DNA from: Hetaerina americana
Lineage: Eukaryota > Arthropoda > Insecta > Odonata > Calopterygidae
DNA: 64,000 nt
Assembly (NCBI GenBank): GCA_022747635.1
Contig: JAKTNV010000061.1
Span: forward strand, 372,001-436,000
Direction: 5' to 3'
Shown: piece after piece, positions 43,801 to 49,800 of the stretch
Layout: each line of letters begins with the position of its first letter
Numbering within the stretch: the stretch's first letter is position 1
Program-made: the position numbers and the translations under genes
The notes under the pieces: model-generated
Databases searched by the model: none
Seen by the model: the letters and a program-made list of their open reading frames with translations, nothing else
What the model was told of the DNA's origin: nothing

Positions 43801-46800
43801 CCTAAGCATTTTAATAGCTCCGCGGGAATGTTTTCCACCCCCACGGCCTTATTTAGTTTCAGATCCCTTAATGCCCTTTCTATCTCATCGTCTAGTATGC
43901 CTGGACCTAAGCTGTCTTCCTCTACGTTATATTAGACGCATTGTCGACAAAAGTGACTCGAAGGTCAAGGAACGTTGTTACCACGCTCTTGTAAGGCCTC
44001 ATTTAGAATACGCATGCAGCGTGTGGGATCCGAGTGAAAAAGGTCTCATTCGGGAAATTGAGAAGGTTCAACGCCGGGCAGCCTGTTTTGTAAAAAATTC
44101 CTACGATAAAACGCAAAGCGTTACCGAAATGCTCATGGATTTGGGGTGGGAATCATTGGCTGAGAGACGATTCAATGCAAGATTGAAATTATTAAATAAA
44201 TTTAGATCCGCATGTTTCAGCACCGAGGTCTCGCAAATTATTCGTACTCCTACATACATTAGTCGCTTGGATCATGCATATAAAATTCGGGAAATAGATG
44301 CCAGAACTAGCCGACTCAAGGACTCCTTCTTCCCACAGACAATACGGGATAGCAACTGCAGGGTTATAGATAGCAAAAATTCCACTTGCCACCCTCAGCG
44401 TCTAAAAAATAATAAGTTGTATTTAAATGCATGCTCTTCCACTAACCTTATGTGTTTTGTTATAATAACCCATTCTTTCCGAATGACCTCATTCGTGTTC
44501 TGTTCATCTGGTTTTAAGTTTCCCTTTCAATCCCTCGTCCCTCTCCGCGGGGGCAAATTCCTGCTACCTGCAACGTTGGGTCGCATTCCCTGCCTTTTAC
44601 AGACTCTTTGGGGGTAGATTGTTTCGTGGTGCATTTTCATGTGGTGTTTCAATTTCTTGCTTGTTGTGTCCTGGCTTCCGTGTTGTAGGATGGCTTTCGT
44701 GCTGCATCATGGGGTGCAGTTTTTTAGTTGTTTTGCGGTATATGTGTTTGCATGAGTATTGGATGAAGGGATTTTTGCATGAGTGTGTGTGCTGCTGTGG
44801 GTGTAATTTTCCGTGTTGTTTTTTTGCATGTGGTATTTTTCCTTTTTACGGTTGGTGACCTAACACCCCCCGCCACACGCCCTTGCGGCGGCTTGCGGGG
44901 TATTATGTAGATGTATATTCTTTTTCAATTTCTAACTTTGCTGGTCAAAGTTCTTTACTATATAGTTCTTCCATATATTCCTTCCATCTCTCTCGGATCT
45001 TTCTTGTGTCAACTATTATCTTACCCTCCTTATCTCTAACTGCTATCATTGAACTTCCTTTCTTACTTCCCGATAAAGATTTAACTTTACCTGTACAGCG
45101 CACCAATTTCACCCTTCCTCAACAAACTTGGACCTAAGCTATCATCCTCTCCGTCATGTTCCTTTTCTATGTCTAACTTTGTTGGTTTATGTTCTTTACT
45201 ATACAAAGCTTGTCCAGGCATTAATTGTCACCCAAAAGAACATTCTTATAACTGATTTCTACCCTTGCACCTACTGAATCATCATGGAGTACAAAGCAGT
45301 TGTTGAGAACAAACACAGTGTAATTGAACAGTTCCACGAAGGACAATGATTAAGTGCACACATGGAGTGGGTACATGAGCAGATCAGTCCAGTTTTTATA
45401 GGGAGGATGAATACAAAAGTTAAGCTGCCTTAATGTCTACCTGACCGGGACACACACATTTTTTTCTCAAGGGCTTTTGAAATAACTCATCCCTACTGAG
45501 TGAGTGCACATCTACACATATACAGACACAGAAATATGCAAGAGACTTCCGTGCATATGAAAGCACAATGTAAGAAGCAACTATTTAGTTTCATATATCA
45601 TTGAGGTTTTGGGTCTGCATCTTTGGCAGACATTACTTCTATCACTGGCAAGTGCTTCATCTAACATCCATTACCACAACTGTCTTAGCTGATTAATTAC
45701 GTTGCAGAGATTCAGAGATGGAGATACATATTTGCATATTTCTCTAACGAAGGTTGGCTTAAAATAATTTGAAAGCATTTATTCTCCCATTTTTGGTGGA
45801 AAAATACTGGGATTTGGTTGGAATGCATGACTGAATATCATTAAAATTCTGAAGAAAAACTTCAAAAATAGAAAACTGAATTCAGGATAATAATTTATGT
45901 TTGCATTTTCAAGATAACTCTACTTGAAAATATTAAAGCATTACAGCACCTTGGGTCACCAATTTTAAAGGTCGATTACAATTTTAAAAGTTTGGATCAA
46001 AATCTTGGATTTCACTAGAGTAGGAGAAATAAGCTGAAAGATCATGTAATAGCACATCAAACAGCTCCGTCTAATGCATCACACAGGCTACTTCCCAGCA
46101 TTCCTAGAACCCTATTGTATTTTCCTATCACTGCAATGATTTTTCAGTTTTTAGTAAAGCTTAAAAATTACATTTTTAATCCTTCATTGAAACAACTTGA
46201 AAACACTCTATAGGAGCTACATTTTTTCAATGCAGTCAAAAAAAGGTTATGAATCTATCCTTCAAGTTCTTCCTAAAATGTAGGTAATTTCCCATAATCA
46301 AGAAGCATTAAATCGTGTAATTAAGTATTTATGTACATCGTATGAGTACATTGAACAACCAGCTTAAAATGGTAAATATTAAATGGGAGGATGCAAAACC
46401 AGAACTTTACTGAAGATAACTGTTGAATGCTAAGAAGTAATTTCTCTCGTGTAGCTTAACATTACAGAACATAGACCCAAGCGGTTAAACGTAGACAGTA
46501 AAATGGCTGAATGACCAAATTATATCATTCTTAATACTTTTTCAAACATTTTGCTTAAGACAAAACATACAACATAAAACCTAAAATCTTTTCAATAATG
46601 GTTACGACCAATGCTACTTCAGTGGCATAAACTAACATGCGAGTGCATACCAACAAACTGAATACACCTATATTTAATTAGGAATGTTGATTGGAGACAA
46701 TTACTTTATGGTAAGTTTTTGTGAACATGTACACCAACAGATATAATTGGTGAAAGAATTGAATGCAAACTCTATGCCAGCACATTTGAAGTATATAGGT

Positions 46801-49800
46801 AAATGTGAATGTATTATAAGCATAAACTGAAAGGACACCGATTGTTTCCTGATTTTTTTTCTTTTTGCAATTATCCATTTTTTTAATGAAAGAGAGAACA
46901 TACTTTTCCACAGAATTTATTGGCCATGGAGTGTTACACCGTGATACAGTGAAACGCATCATTCCCAATAAATTCTGTGGAAAAGTAACCTCTCTCTTTC
47001 ATTTGACAATTGGATATACAAAACTTCCACCAAGTAAAGCCTGATCCTAAGAGGTTTATTTTTGCAATTAATTTATGAACACTTTTTTTACTGAATTTCA
47101 CTGGTTAATGCATTATTATTAAGTATTTTTTCAATTTAGAACATAACTAAAAATTCATGTATTAAATTATAAAACATTTAGCTAGTATAGTGGAATACAA
47201 TATTTTCTGCTATGATTACAAACTGTATTCAGGAAATATTTTCATTATTAATATCCAGGAGTCAACTTTTCTTTAAGTGCTGGCATAATATGATACCGGT
47301 TAGGTTTATTGCCGAGGTGTCCGCATTAATCTTAAAAAAATGAACTTTTTTTTGATTTGATTACGTTCTACACGTGATCCTGAAGGCTCCCAAACCAGGG
47401 TCTCTAATTATTGTGTTGACTTGGTTCGTTTATAACAATTTCTAATGGATAGTAATGCATTCATGACTACACTAGGGCATGTCTTCATAAATAGGGCAGA
47501 AGATTCTGAAAAGGTCAAAGGGCATGGAGTGTACTTCAAGGGGGATATACATCTGATTAGCTCAAATTCAAAAAGAAGTTATTCAAATTATACTTATTGG
47601 TGTTAAAACGCTAACAGTACCTTTAATTAAAAATAGCAATTTTCCACAAAAATAAAATTTAATGCGACCGGTTTCAATGTTACTACATCATCATCAGTGA
47701 TGATGTAGTAACATTGAAACCGGTCGCATTAAATTTTATTTTTGTGGAAAATTGCTATTTTTAATTAATCATGATATTCCACCATATCACGCCTGAAACG
47801 TCTCTTTTTATTTGCTAACAGTACCTGTTCAGTATGATCTTTGGGTTCCATTTTACAAAGTAATCCATAAAGATGAAGGACAGGGCCAGCCTCCAAATTT
47901 TTAATGAGTGGAGGTAACAAGTCGTGTACTTGTTTGCTGCAATGCTTAAGTTGAGAAGCTTGCCATATAATATCAATGTGGTCATCCATGATTTTTCCTT
48001 CCATAGCCAGAAAACTCAGAATAATGTGGCTCTGCTTTATAACCTAGTAAAAAAATAATGATATAACATTAAAATGAAGGAAAGATGACACATCTCAGAA
48101 TAAACAACGGAAAAAATCAAAAAGCAACCACAAATTACCTCAACATGAAGATTCGGTCCAAAGATATGTGAAATAATTTGATTTTCAATCAGCCAATTGG
48201 CCAAGTTTTGTCCCACATTCTCTACTTCTATAATACTATCATTGTTGCACATTTCATTGAATAAATTAATGTTACTATTGATTTGTGCTATTCCAGTCAA
48301 CCTCATGGTCAGTGTTGGGCTGGTGAAGTACTTAAATGCCAAATCGAGACCATCTCTGTCAAATGTCAGGGGAGATTCTAAAGGATCCTTCACCGCACTC
48401 CACATGAAATCTGAAAGTGAACATCAAGACAACGGATTCTATGAGAGGAAGGAGGCAAGATGACACTCCAAAACATTGACACGAAAAACATCAACCATAA
48501 CCAACAAAATTACATCATATAGCAAATTCCCAATTTTCTCTGCCAGTGAGTGGTGTGAAAATTTTAGGCAATGAAATTTTTGGATGATGCTGAGAGTGGG
48601 AAAAATAAGAGATAAAGAGAACATTCAAATTAAAAATTTGCACTCATACCAAAAACATTGCTGTAAAACCACATGTATATAATTGATGTAACTTGATTTT
48701 GTAAAAAAAATAGTTTGTGAAAATAAAAACAATGAAAATATTTACAGTGAAAAAAAGATGCACAGCATTACACTCTACATGAAGAACCATCTCCCACCCT
48801 GATATATTTTTGTTTCATTCTTTCTGTAGCTGAAGACAATCAGGACTACTGGGCCATCAATCCTTAAAGAAACTGACATTTATAAAGTACTTCACTAAAA
48901 CATATTTTGGTGAATTACTGACTGCATACATATTGGTAATTGGCAGACTTTGATTCTTCCTACAAAAATCTCCTAAGAATTCTTTCCACATTTACTACAC
49001 ATTTCCCAAAGGGCTTTAAAAAATACTTTCCCAGAGAATTACATTGTTTCCTTGATTATTTTGTTCAAGAAATAAATGGGAAACTATATTGGGGACTAAA
49101 AATTTTGAAATCCATGCTGAAGTTTACAAAAATAAGTCACTAAGAGCCATTACATGATGAAACAGTTGTATGCATCACATGATAGAATGTCTGCTACCAA
49201 AGTAACAAAAAAATAAAAATGTTCCCAATTTGGTACACTTAAACCATCCAGATTAGGAATTAATTCCACATCAGTCAATCACATCTCATTTCATGAAAAT
49301 GAAAAGCAATTTAGATGCACATGAAAAAGGTGATTGTTTAGCTCGTGGCATAATTATGGAGAAGAAGAAACCAACAGTGATTAATCGTGAATATTTATTT
49401 TTATCCAATATTTGTTTATTCAAAGGTGTTAAGGTGAAATTTCCTGACTGACATACTTCAAAGTTTTCCATATTTACTGATCCTGTTCCCTTTCTCTAGA
49501 CTGAAGTTACATTCTAATTAAACATCTCAACAAATGAATGGGGCACGAACATGAACTTTTGGAGAAGGTGCAGACAACGGAAGGCAAAGCTAAATAATAC
49601 AATAATATACATGAATTATTGTGATTAATGACCACACGGGGTATGGAACTCATTTTGGCTCATTTCATTTTTTACTGAAAAGGGATGTCCATAAATGTAT
49701 CATATTTCTTGGGATATCAAGAAAAGCGGCTATGAGGATTGTTCAAGGAACCACAATAATCGATATCATTTGGGCAACAACATGATACACACCTGCCATG

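Larger units (their letters stand above)
42050..45205 (-). mobile_element. Degenerate LINE (endonuclease-reverse transcriptase type), with nested insertions
   Basis: Read on the minus strand this is a broken reverse-transcriptase gene: RT fingers/palm (KVVLRLINKRIESRVNDYLG, ACFVDFEKAFDRVNWEKL), then VRQGCPLSP, FADD (about 42850), and a C-terminal domain with ETWSLKQEDRRRLEAFEMW. A TAA stop directly after FADD and interrupted frames show it is dead. It is split by CR1-like sequence at 43022-43311 and 43921-44917. Piece 45116-45205 repeats part of the element and may belong to another copy. The clade is probably RTE-like but not certain. Confidence 0.85.
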
